A stretch of 64,000 nt of DNA from DAIPKP01 sp964545875 (GTDB taxonomy: Bacteria > Synergistota > Synergistia > Synergistales > Aminiphilaceae): the NCBI GenBank assembly GCA_964545875.1, contig CAZJHH010000002.1, forward strand, positions 186,001-250,000, in the 5' to 3' direction. This document shows, in pieces, positions 40,242 through 48,352 of the stretch. How positions within the stretch are numbered: the first letter of the stretch is position 1; every line of letters starts with the position of its first letter. Below the pieces are notes generated by a model. That model had not been told where the DNA came from. It did not search any database and worked only from the letters and a program-made list of their open reading frames with translations. Made by a program: the position numbers and the translations under genes.

Positions 40242-41210
40242 ATGGCTACCACCAAGTACCCCCCGAATTTAGTCCAGCGAGCATGGGCTCTGGACCTCTG
40301 GAAAGAGGTTATGGACGAGATCTATTTCAAGAAGTTCATGTCCGAGGGATCCGACAGCGTCATTACCATGAAGACGGATCTGAAGACCAAGAAAGGCAAC
40401 AGCATCACCATTCCTTTGCTGATGAAGCTTCAGGGTACGGGCATTGCGGGAGATGCGACGCTGGAGGGCAACGAGGAGGCCCTGACCTACTACGACATGG
40501 AAGTGACCGTAGGCCAGCGCCGCCATGCGGTGCGGTCCGAGGGTTCCGAGGAGGAGCAGAAATCCCAGCTCGATTTTCGGAAGAATGCGAAGTCCGCTCT
40601 CAAGATCTGGATGCAGGAGCTCATTGACGGTTCCATTTTCTCGGCTCTCTGCTCCGCTCCCTCCCCGAATCGTCTTCTCTTGCCCACGGGGTGCTCTGCG
40701 GTTTCGGACATTACCGCCAGCGGCAAGCTCACCACTACCATGATCCGGCTCGCCAAGCTCCGGGCGAAGATGGCAACTCCCAAGATCCGCCCGGTGCGGG
40801 TGGACGGCAAGGAGTATTACATCCTGCTCGTCAACCCCTATGCGGCGGACGATCTCAAGCAGGATGCCACGTGGCTTCAGTCCCAGCGGGAAGCTGGTAT
40901 CAGGGGAAAGGAGAACCCCATCTTCTCCGGAGCTCTCGGCGTCTACGACGGGGTGATCCTCCACGATCACGAGAATGTGCTCCTCGCCGCAGACGGGGCT
41001 TCCGGGGCTCAGGTGGCCTATAACGTGCTGCTCGGAGCCCAGGCGGGAGCCTATGCGGTGGCAAAGGAGCCCTTCTGGAAGGAAAAGGCTTTCGATTACG
41101 ACAACCAGAAGGGCGTGGCTACCGGGTTGATCTACGGAGTCCGGAAGAGCGCTTTCAACGGCGAGGATTTCGCGGTCATCACGTGTCCCACCTCGGCGGC
41201 GCTGCGGTAA
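40242..41210 (+). CDS. major capsid protein (N4-gp56/DUF4043 type)
   Basis: The 322-residue protein follows the scaffold gene and has the pattern of the N4-gp56 capsid family: VITMKTDLKTKKGNSITIPL, RRHAVRSEG, VLLVNPYAADDLKQD-like (ILLVNPYAADDL) and IFSGALGVYDGVILHDHENV. AAGGAGAG precedes the ATG. In a genome whose portal looks P22-like this is a mosaic, common among podophages. Confidence 0.85.
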   Translation: MATTKYPPNLVQRAWALDLWKEVMDEIYFKKFMSEGSDSVITMKTDLKTKKGNSITIPLLMKLQGTGIAGDATLEGNEEALTYYDMEVTVGQRRHAVRSEGSEEEQKSQLDFRKNAKSALKIWMQELIDGSIFSALCSAPSPNRLLLPTGCSAVSDITASGKLTTTMIRLAKLRAKMATPKIRPVRVDGKEYYILLVNPYAADDLKQDATWLQSQREAGIRGKENPIFSGALGVYDGVILHDHENVLLAADGASGAQVAYNVLLGAQAGAYAVAKEPFWKEKAFDYDNQKGVATGLIYGVRKSAFNGEDFAVITCPTSAALR

Positions 41211-41225
41211 AGGAGGCAGAAGAAA

Positions 41226-41750
41226 ATGAAGAAATTTGCAGTTGTACTCCTGGTGCTGCTCTTCGCTCTCCCGGCTTTGGCGGCGGTCCCCCCGGGAATT
41301 GAAGCTCTTCGGGGATATCTCATCACCGGAGGCGGCAATGCCGAAGAGTTCGTGAGTTTCGTGAAGGGGCAGTACGGGGACTACACCTTTACGGTGGTTC
41401 CCGAGGTCGCCACCGTGACCAGTCCGGATCTGAACGAGGGGCCGGTTCTGGTTCCCGTGACGGTCTCCCTCGTTACCGCTGACGGAGAGCTTCACCGCTG
41501 GTATAACGGCCCTCTCAAGATCGCCGTGAGCGATGATGATTCTACCGGCGCGGCTACGTTGTCCCCCGCCACCACCACTCCCACCATGACGAACGGACAG
41601 TATACGGTGCTGCTGGTTTTTTCTGACGCCGCCTGGACCGTGGGAAAGAAGGCGTGGATTACCGCTTCGGATCCGGATACCACGGGGTTCGGAGGGTGGC
41701 CCGCCGGCGACGTGGCCGGGTATGTGGCTGTTGTCAGCGGCGATATCTAG
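41226..41750 (+). CDS. signal-peptide protein after the capsid gene
   Basis: The 174-residue protein begins with a clear Sec signal, MKKFAVVLLVLLFALPALA, with likely cleavage before AVPP. The rest is beta-rich and resembles a bacterial Ig-like fold (VLVPVTVSLVTADGELHRW, AATLSPATTTPTMTNGQYTV). Position suggests a head decoration protein, but a signal peptide is unexpected on a virion protein made in the cytoplasm. It may be exported in infected cells or lysogens. AAAGGAGG precedes the ATG. Confidence 0.7.
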   Translation: MKKFAVVLLVLLFALPALAAVPPGIEALRGYLITGGGNAEEFVSFVKGQYGDYTFTVVPEVATVTSPDLNEGPVLVPVTVSLVTADGELHRWYNGPLKIAVSDDDSTGAATLSPATTTPTMTNGQYTVLLVFSDAAWTVGKKAWITASDPDTTGFGGWPAGDVAGYVAVVSGDI

Positions 41751-41756
41751 GCGAAG

Positions 41757-41781
41757 GAGGGGGCGGGGTTCCCGCCCCCTC
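41757..41781 (+). other. GC-rich hairpin
   Basis: A perfect 11-bp stem (GAGGGGGCGGG with CCCGCCCCCTC) with a 3-nt loop follows the signal-peptide gene. There is no T-run, so it is not a standard intrinsic terminator; it might set mRNA levels between head genes. Confidence 0.6.
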
Positions 41782-41810
41782 GTCCACACTACAGCAGATC
41801 GGAGGTTGCC

Positions 41811-42407
41811 ATGAGTACCACCACTTCGTTGCTCCTGGCCTTGCGGGTAAAGCTTCGGGATCTGGGGGAAACCTCGTACTCGGATTATGAGCTCCTCCGG
41901 AAGCTGGAGGAGGGAGACCGGGAGATCCGCCGTCTCGCGGCGATCTACAAGCCCTCGTTTCTGGCGGTGCCCTATGCGGGGACGTGCGTTCCCGGAGAAC
42001 GCCTCGTGACCATGCCGCCCCATACGCTGCTCCTGGAGGTGGTTCTGGATGGAAAGCCTCTGGAGGCTATCGACATGGACGAATTCGCCGCTCTGGCGGG
42101 CACGTCCCCCGGCAAGCCCCGGAAATTCACCCCCTTCGGAAAGGTGGCCTTTCGATTTTCCCCCGCCCCGGATCTGGCCTATGTATTCGAGGCATGGCAT
42201 GTCCCCACCGCTGCCCCCCTGGTGAGGGACGAGGAATTGCCCTGGCCTTCGGAGTTCGACGATCTCCTTTTGGACTATGCCCTGGTGCGGATTCAGGGCA
42301 AGGATGGCATGGAATTTTTCGCAAAATGGCATGATGAGGTGGTGCAGCTCCTTTCGGGCTCTCCGCCCCGTCAGACGTTGGTGGAAGGGTACTTCCGGGA
42401 GGGATAG
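41811..42407 (+). CDS. head-tail connector / adaptor protein
   Basis: The 198-residue protein has an N-terminal helical part (SYSDYELLRKLEEGDREIRRL) and a beta-rich middle, like connector proteins that extend the portal in short-tailed phages. It follows the capsid genes, and the next gene appears to be a second connector. The fold call rests on pattern and position. Confidence 0.65.
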   Translation: MSTTTSLLLALRVKLRDLGETSYSDYELLRKLEEGDREIRRLAAIYKPSFLAVPYAGTCVPGERLVTMPPHTLLLEVVLDGKPLEAIDMDEFAALAGTSPGKPRKFTPFGKVAFRFSPAPDLAYVFEAWHVPTAAPLVRDEELPWPSEFDDLLLDYALVRIQGKDGMEFFAKWHDEVVQLLSGSPPRQTLVEGYFREG

Positions 42408-42409
42408 CC

Positions 42410-42877
42410 ATGACGTGCGCGGAATTTATCGAGCACCTTCTCCGGCCCCGGGTGCACGATCCGGATAAGGCGGGATACTCGGACGAGGAGCTGCTGTCCG
42501 TGGTGGAGGCGTCGCTCCTCCACCTGTATGCCACTGCGGGAGCTTCCGGAAAAGGAACCTTCGTCAAAGACCATACCGTAACCCATTACGGACAAGTACC
42601 CGCAGATTTCGGGGGTTTTTGCGGGCAATATCCCATCCGGCAGCAACGGGGGCGGTTTTACCTCCTGACGGAAGAAAGCTCCCTGGATGTGCGCTATAAT
42701 CCCGCCCCTCCCCAGGGGCTCGGCCTGGACTCCGAGCTCCCGCTCCCCGGGCGATTTCTTCCCCTGCTTTTAGACGTCGCCGCCGTGCGCGCCCTGAACC
42801 GCAACGAATTCGACACAACCCAGGATCAGGCCGTGGCGAATGCCCTTCTTGAAGGCGTGGCGGGGATGCTGGAGTAA
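42410..42877 (+). CDS. second head-completion protein
   Basis: The 155-residue protein starts 2 nt after the previous stop. It resembles gp4/gp10-like connectors in layout: helical start (EFIEHLLRPRVHDPDKAGYS), beta core and C-terminal helix with ALNRNEFDTTQDQAVANALL. No certain family. Confidence 0.6.
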   Translation: MTCAEFIEHLLRPRVHDPDKAGYSDEELLSVVEASLLHLYATAGASGKGTFVKDHTVTHYGQVPADFGGFCGQYPIRQQRGRFYLLTEESSLDVRYNPAPPQGLGLDSELPLPGRFLPLLLDVAAVRALNRNEFDTTQDQAVANALLEGVAGMLE

Positions 42878-42880
42878 TCC

Positions 42881-44413
42881 ATGGCCTACTTCGACCGTCA
42901 TGCTAACGACTTCCGCCAGACCACGCAGCTCCGTTTCGGGGATTTTTCCGGAGGGGTGAATACCTCGGTATCTCCGGAGTTCCTCCAGGCGAACGAGCTT
43001 GCCGAGGGCCGGAACTGGGAGTACGAACATCTCTCCGGGGCTATCCGGGTACGGGACGGCACGGAGACGAAAGTCTCTCTCTCGGGAACCCCCACGGCAA
43101 TCTTCTGGGCTCCCGTGTTCGAGCGGTATCTGGTATCCGAAACCGTGGGAACCGAACATAGGCTTTACGCGGTGCATCCTGCGGGCTGGACGGAGACTCT
43201 CGTAGGAACTCTTTCGGGAAAGGAGCCTCCCATGTTCGCTCCCTTCGGAGATAACGGGGAGATTCTCCTCGCTTCCGGAGGGGCGCTCCAGCAGATCTCT
43301 TTCGATCCCGAAAGCCCCACTCCCTGGACCCTTGCGGCCGTTACCGCTCTCTCGGGATACGAGGCGGACGCCTATTCCAACGTGCAGGAAGATTGTAACT
43401 ACGTGTGGACCCGGAACGGGCATATCGGAGTGGCCGCCACGAGCGGGGATATCATCCAGTATTCCGGCCTCGGAGACCCCGCGAAATGGAACTGCTCCGC
43501 CTCCGGAGCGGATCGGGCGTATATGTTCGAGGTGGGGTACAAGGAGGGGTTCCAGACCGTGGCGGTGGCTCCTCTCTCCACGGATCTCCTCGTGTTCAAG
43601 GCCGCGCCGGACGGATCCGCCGGAGTGGCATACCGCGCCATAGGGGATCCCTGGGATGATACGTTCTCCCTCGTGGCACAGAGCCATGACGCGGTATGCG
43701 TGGCTCCCCGGGGGGCCATTGCCGTGAAGGATGAGGCGTTCTATCTCGACCGCCGGGGGCTCCTGGCCTTCGGGGTATCCGCATCCTATGGAGATGTGGC
43801 CACGGTGGAGCCAGGGCAGAAGTGCAATTCCGCCCTGGCGAAGGCCGCCACCTGGGACGGCTGGTGCTACTCCTCCCTGACGAAGCGGGTGGTGCTCATC
43901 AATCCCGATAACGGGGATACCCTGTATGCCCTCTCCACGGTGACGGGAGGCATCTTCCCCTGGGTCTATCCCTGGAGCGTCACCGGGGCATGCGATAACG
44001 GATCCCGCATCGTGATCGTTTGCGGGGACGGAAAGCTGCGGGAAATCGGAGAGGGATACTTTACGGACGATGGCGAGAATATTCATGCCATCATCCGGAC
44101 CGGCACGAGCTCGAATATTTCTCCGTATTGCGTCAAGAGCCTTGGTGCGGGATTCGTCACCGCCGAAACTGCCGTGGGGGAAATCAAGATGGGTAAGGTG
44201 ATTCGCCCCTGGACGACCTCCGCCGGCGGAGATATCGCCTATGCGGATGACGATGTGGCCCATTCCGACATGGATCCCCTGGTAAACCGAGCCCGCTCCC
44301 TGATCCGGTTTCTGTGCAACGCCCGGGTGGAAGAGGGATACATTAGGTTCTCCGTCACATCCGGACGGGTCACGCTGCGTTTTCTGTTCGCCCTTACTGC
44401 GGAGGTGGGATAA
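42881..44413 (+). CDS. tail hub / DNA stabilisation protein (P22 gp10-like)
   Basis: The 510-residue protein has repeated beta segments with DGTETKVSLSG, RDGTE and DEAFYLDRRGLLAFG, in keeping with a beta-propeller-like tail hub of the P22 gp10 type, which closes the portal after packaging. Its FGDFSGGVNTSVSPEFLQ start is shared by many phage hub proteins. It follows the connectors and precedes the fibre genes. Confidence 0.72.
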   Translation: MAYFDRHANDFRQTTQLRFGDFSGGVNTSVSPEFLQANELAEGRNWEYEHLSGAIRVRDGTETKVSLSGTPTAIFWAPVFERYLVSETVGTEHRLYAVHPAGWTETLVGTLSGKEPPMFAPFGDNGEILLASGGALQQISFDPESPTPWTLAAVTALSGYEADAYSNVQEDCNYVWTRNGHIGVAATSGDIIQYSGLGDPAKWNCSASGADRAYMFEVGYKEGFQTVAVAPLSTDLLVFKAAPDGSAGVAYRAIGDPWDDTFSLVAQSHDAVCVAPRGAIAVKDEAFYLDRRGLLAFGVSASYGDVATVEPGQKCNSALAKAATWDGWCYSSLTKRVVLINPDNGDTLYALSTVTGGIFPWVYPWSVTGACDNGSRIVIVCGDGKLREIGEGYFTDDGENIHAIIRTGTSSNISPYCVKSLGAGFVTAETAVGEIKMGKVIRPWTTSAGGDIAYADDDVAHSDMDPLVNRARSLIRFLCNARVEEGYIRFSVTSGRVTLRFLFALTAEVG

Positions 44414-44416
44414 GCA

Positions 44417-44779
44417 ATGGCATATGCACTCGGTAACAGCAGTAATTTCTATAACCCCCCCGATGAATCCATCACCACGAACATGGTTCTGGAGGACCAT
44501 TATAAAGACCTGGTCGCCATGGTGGAGATCCTGAACCGGCTCCGGAAAATGGCGGGGGAATCCTCCCCGGATACCTACGATGTGCGGGCTTCCCTTTCGG
44601 AGGGGCTCTTGAAAATCGAATATTGGAATGGCTCTTCCTGGATAAGTGCTCTGGAGGCCGACGAGTTCACCGTGGGAATCCTGCACGTGGACACTATTTC
44701 CGTGGGAACCCTGGAGACTGCGGGGGCGGAGTTCTTGACCAAGGGAGAACTGATTAAATGGAGGTATCTGTTGCGATGA
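44417..44779 (+). CDS. small tail-associated protein
   Basis: The 120-residue protein starts 3 nt after the hub gene. It contains a helical middle (MVLEDHYKDLVAMVEILN) and ends with a short beta part. Probably a tail or fibre-attachment protein by position. Confidence 0.5.
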   Translation: MAYALGNSSNFYNPPDESITTNMVLEDHYKDLVAMVEILNRLRKMAGESSPDTYDVRASLSEGLLKIEYWNGSSWISALEADEFTVGILHVDTISVGTLETAGAEFLTKGELIKWRYLLR

Positions 44780-45129
44780 AGACCCTTATCGCTCCCTGGG
44801 TTATCAACCAGGGCTCTTCGTTCTACGAGCACTACGGGCTTTTCGACGATGAGGGAAACCCCCTCTCTCTTCTCGGATATTCCGCTTTTGGCGAGATTCG
44901 CGAAGATTACGATTCTGTCAGCCCTGCGGTGAGCATGACCATCGAGAGCGGCAGGCTGAATCTGCATAACGGCGTGCTGACGGTGCGGCTCCTTCCGGCG
45001 GACACGAAAAAGCTGAAAGCCGACAAGGACTATGTGTATGACATAGAGCTCGTGGTTCCCGGAGGGGACCGTTTCCGGATCGTGGAGGGGGTTGCGATGG
45101 TGCGCCCCGAAGTCAGCAAGGAGGGATAG
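44776..45129 (+). CDS. beta-domain tail protein
   Basis: The ATG at 44776 forms ATGA with the preceding stop and has GGAGG upstream; an ATG at 44758 is also in frame. The 117 residues follow a pattern common in phage fibre-network proteins: INQGSSFYEHYGLFDDEGNP, GYSAFGEIRED, LTVRLLPADTKKLKADKDYV and YDIELVVPGGDRFRIVEGV. Likely an Ig-like adaptor between hub and fibres. Confidence 0.6.
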   Translation: MKTLIAPWVINQGSSFYEHYGLFDDEGNPLSLLGYSAFGEIREDYDSVSPAVSMTIESGRLNLHNGVLTVRLLPADTKKLKADKDYVYDIELVVPGGDRFRIVEGVAMVRPEVSKEG

Positions 45130-45131
45130 AG

Positions 45132-45473
45132 ATGGCTGCGAATTTTACCCGCTTGAACCTGGCCAGCTATGCAAATGACACATGGACAACCCTGAAAACT
45201 CCCGCGGGAGCTGCCTATAGCGTGGGGGCTGACACGGCAACGACTGTGTCGAGTCTGCATATAACGAACAATTCCGGCGGAGCCATAACGATGGGGCTGA
45301 AGATCCTGGACGGAGGGGACAATCTCGTACACCACATTACTCCGGAAGGATTGTCTGTGGACGTAGCATCGTTTCGGGCGAACGGAGAGTTCAATCTTGT
45401 CACCGGCGACAAAATCCAGGTCAAATTTTCTGTAGCGGGTTGTAGCATTTTTGCAAACATAGTAGAGGAATGA
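45132..45473 (+). CDS. hypothetical virion protein
   Basis: The 113-residue beta-rich protein (GADTATTVSSLHITNNSGGA, GDKIQVKFSVAGCSIFANIV) resembles small decoration or fibre-associated phage proteins. It is 2 nt after the previous gene. Confidence 0.5.
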   Translation: MAANFTRLNLASYANDTWTTLKTPAGAAYSVGADTATTVSSLHITNNSGGAITMGLKILDGGDNLVHHITPEGLSVDVASFRANGEFNLVTGDKIQVKFSVAGCSIFANIVEE

Positions 45474-45474
45474 C

Positions 45475-46569
45475 ATGCGCCCCTGGTTTGAAATTATAGG
45501 GAGCGCTTTTCGTCTGCGAACCTCCGGGTCTCCCGAGGTGACCGGGACTCTCTGCCCTGGTTTGTCGAAGCTCTATAGCATTCCTGACTTGTTGGAGACC
45601 ACTCCAGGTTCGGGAGTTTATGACCATTGGACGGGAAGGCCTCCTTTCAGCTATTGGTGGGAATTTCTGTCTGCCTGGGGAATTATCCCTGGGAGTAATC
45701 CGAGATCGTTGACGTTGAGAATCGGCGGCATAAATTACCCCGTGGTGATCTACGAGTATGACGAAGACACCACGCTCTCCGGCTCTATCGGGAATTCAAC
45801 CAATGACTCCCATGGAGTGGTGGTGATCTGCCATGGCAAGCTCACCCTCTCCAACGTAACCACCGCGGCTCGTAAACGAGGGCTCTTTATCTGGGGAGAC
45901 GAGGTTGTGGGTACTGCGAATATGACGCAGAAAGGCGCTCATGCTACGGGGCAAAACCTGTATTTGTATCCAGGAGTTACGGTGCCCGCCGCCGCAGGTA
46001 TAGGGGGAACGGCTTATGCTTATCGCCCTGATGGGCATTCTGGAAGCAGCGTTTATGCAGGGCCGAATGCAGGAACGGCACCTTCGATAGGTTGTGGCGG
46101 AGGCTTTAGTGGCAAGGCTTGGGCCACACGTCCAGGATCTCCTTGTGATCCTGATACTACAGGGGGAACGTCTCACGCATACGCAGGACAGGGAGGCAGA
46201 GGTACTTCGTATTGCGGAGGGGCTGGCGGCGGAGGAATAATGGTGATGTGCTATGCCAATACGGGAAGCTATACGGGGCGGGGAGAAAATGGTTCCGGCG
46301 TATCTACGGGAGGGCAATACTGGCAAGCTGATGACCAGAACGGAAAGTATAATCCGTATTCCACTACGTATCGCGGCAGTTCCGCCGGCGGCGGTTTGCT
46401 CGTGGTTACTGGCAGGATTGTTTCAGGAACATTTACTGCTTTAGGGGGCAATTCATCTCACTCGTACTGCGGTAATGCCGGTGGCGGTTGCGTGGTGGCT
46501 TTAGCGAACGAAATAGGCAGCGTCTCTAAATCCGTCGGCAATGGCGGGTATCTCATTCAGGAGGTGTGA
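45475..46569 (+). CDS. glycine-rich tail tip / adhesin-like protein
   Basis: The 364-residue protein has a normal first 150 residues and then a glycine-rich region (IGCGGGFSGKAW, GQGGRGTSYCGGAGGGGIMV, SSAGGGLLVV, CGNAGGGCVVAL). Repeated glycine runs with hydrophobic loops recall polyglycine-type phage adhesins such as gp38 of T-even phages. Several cysteines lie within the runs. It probably contributes to receptor binding. Confidence 0.65.
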   Translation: MRPWFEIIGSAFRLRTSGSPEVTGTLCPGLSKLYSIPDLLETTPGSGVYDHWTGRPPFSYWWEFLSAWGIIPGSNPRSLTLRIGGINYPVVIYEYDEDTTLSGSIGNSTNDSHGVVVICHGKLTLSNVTTAARKRGLFIWGDEVVGTANMTQKGAHATGQNLYLYPGVTVPAAAGIGGTAYAYRPDGHSGSSVYAGPNAGTAPSIGCGGGFSGKAWATRPGSPCDPDTTGGTSHAYAGQGGRGTSYCGGAGGGGIMVMCYANTGSYTGRGENGSGVSTGGQYWQADDQNGKYNPYSTTYRGSSAGGGLLVVTGRIVSGTFTALGGNSSHSYCGNAGGGCVVALANEIGSVSKSVGNGGYLIQEV

Positions 46570-46570
46570 C

Positions 46571-48343
46571 ATGCAAGTCATAAGGTTGAGTAATGCCGCC
46601 ACTCCTCCTGACGTTACAGCGATTACGCCGGCATCTTCTGCGGGTCAGGGTATTCAGGTCGTCAGGCTTACAGATGCCAATGCGCTTCCTGATGGAGTGC
46701 CGGCCATCCGTACCGCGAGAGTGCCCTATAGGAGATTGCGGGGAAGTTACGTTCCGGGGACCGAGTATAGCGAAGGCGATGAGGTTATAGTCTCCTCCGG
46801 ATCGTGGTATCTCTCGCTGCAAAACGGCAATACGGACGAGCCCGGCCCCGCATCCCCGAACTGGGCGCTCTCGAACATCAAGATTGATGTGGAGTTTGCC
46901 CCGCTGGATCATACCCACGACGGCGTATATTCCCCCGTCGAACATGACCACGCGGGAGAGTATGCGCCCTCATCGCATAACCACAACGCGCTCTATGCCG
47001 GGTTGTCCCATGCACATTCGGAGTACGCCTCTGCATCTCACGATCATGACGGGGATTATTCCGGCATAGATCATACGCATACGGGTTTTGCTTCTACCGA
47101 TCACGCTCACACGGAATACTCGCTTACCACTCACGACCACGATGATGCCTATGCGGGGATGCTCCACGCTCATACGGAATACGCCGACACGGACCACGAG
47201 CATACAGAGTATGCGGCTGCATCTCACGATCATGGAGGTATATACGCAGAGGCGGAGCATGCTCATACCGGATACGCCGCCGTCGAACATGTTCATTCGG
47301 AATACGCCGAGGCTGAACACACGCATACGGGATATGCCTCTGCCTCTCATAACCACGACGAAACATATGCTGGGCTGGACCATACACACACCGGCTTTTC
47401 AGCCACGGACCATACCCATGCGGAATACTCGCTTACCACTCACGACCACGACGAAGCATACGCCGAAGCTGGACACACGCATACAGGGTTTGCCTCCTCC
47501 GACCACGACCACGACGAAACATATGCCGGGTTGGTCCATACTCATACGGAGTATTCCGCGACATCTCATAACCACGACGATGCCTACGCTGGACTGGAGC
47601 ATATTCATACCGGATATGCGATCGCCTCTCATGACCATGATGAATCCTACTCCGGATTGGATCATACGCATACGGGATATGCCTCGACATCTCACGATCA
47701 TGACGAGGATTACGCCCCCTTGGCAGCCTATGCGCCCCTGGATGGATGGCAATCCTTCGGCAATGCGACCGCCACATCAGCCGCTGGATTTTCCGTTACC
47801 GACAATGCGGCGAACCAGGTGATTTTTGTACCGGGACGGCCTTTGAAGATGGTTTCCGGGAGCACCACCACGTACCATATCATCGAGGACTACACCACGG
47901 GAGCCGTGACGCTCTCCGGGGGCGTGCTCACGGCGAGTACCGAGTACGCCGTGAGTTACGGCGATTTCCCCCGGCTGGTCAAGATGGACGTGCACTTTCC
48001 CGGAGCCTTTGCGGAAGCCGCTACATCCACCGCCATCGCGAGCCTGCTGAAAGATCCCCTCTACTGGGATCTGGGGCCGGGGGTGCTGTGCGCCGTGAAG
48101 CATATTATCCAGGCCGAGGACAGCGCGGCGACGACTACGCAGCCAGCCATCAACGTATCTCTCGGGGGCACAGACGCTCTTTCTGCCGACGACGAGACCG
48201 CCACGACGCGCCAGATGACAACGTGCAATGCCGAGGTCGAGTATGGCGACGTGGTGGAAATTGAGGTTGTGCAAGCCACGGGGGGGACTCCGGGACATGA
48301 CGCGGAGGGGCTCTCGATTTCCTTGCTCTTCGTGCTGACATAG
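46571..48343 (+). CDS. tail fibre with His-x-His repeats
   Basis: From the ATG at 46571 (after GAGGTG) the protein has 590 residues. The first 110 form an attachment part with a GSYVPGTEYSEGDEVIVSSG element like carbohydrate-binding modules. Residues about 113-380 are tandem units of 10-11 residues, each with HxH (DHTHTGYAS, SHDHDETYAGL), 26 in all. Such motifs in T4 gp37 and lambda-type fibres hold iron or other metals along the trimer axis. The last 200 residues are beta-rich and may be the tip. The frame is also open to 46541. Confidence 0.85.
   Translation: MQVIRLSNAATPPDVTAITPASSAGQGIQVVRLTDANALPDGVPAIRTARVPYRRLRGSYVPGTEYSEGDEVIVSSGSWYLSLQNGNTDEPGPASPNWALSNIKIDVEFAPLDHTHDGVYSPVEHDHAGEYAPSSHNHNALYAGLSHAHSEYASASHDHDGDYSGIDHTHTGFASTDHAHTEYSLTTHDHDDAYAGMLHAHTEYADTDHEHTEYAAASHDHGGIYAEAEHAHTGYAAVEHVHSEYAEAEHTHTGYASASHNHDETYAGLDHTHTGFSATDHTHAEYSLTTHDHDEAYAEAGHTHTGFASSDHDHDETYAGLVHTHTEYSATSHNHDDAYAGLEHIHTGYAIASHDHDESYSGLDHTHTGYASTSHDHDEDYAPLAAYAPLDGWQSFGNATATSAAGFSVTDNAANQVIFVPGRPLKMVSGSTTTYHIIEDYTTGAVTLSGGVLTASTEYAVSYGDFPRLVKMDVHFPGAFAEAATSTAIASLLKDPLYWDLGPGVLCAVKHIIQAEDSAATTTQPAINVSLGGTDALSADDETATTRQMTTCNAEVEYGDVVEIEVVQATGGTPGHDAEGLSISLLFVLT
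46908..47705 (+). repeat. tandem repeats coding HxH units of the fibre
   Basis: About 26 imperfect units of 30-33 bp, each containing a codon pair for His-x-His (CATACCCAC, CACGACCAC and similar). They are diverged at the third codon positions, so the protein pattern and not the DNA is what is kept. Confidence 0.85.
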
Positions 48344-48352
48344 GAGGCTGCA

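Noticed and set aside
40269..42332. 687-codon minus-strand open frame across the capsid genes
   Set aside because: It is antisense to recognised phage genes and has no family features; long shadows are common in GC-rich DNA.
42770..44686. 638-codon minus-strand open frame across the tail hub gene
   Set aside because: Antisense to the hub gene; no known motifs or ribosome binding site.
46908..47705. CRISPR-like repeat array
   Set aside because: The repeats lie in one open frame and code HxH units of a fibre; they are diverged in DNA sequence and have no spacers.
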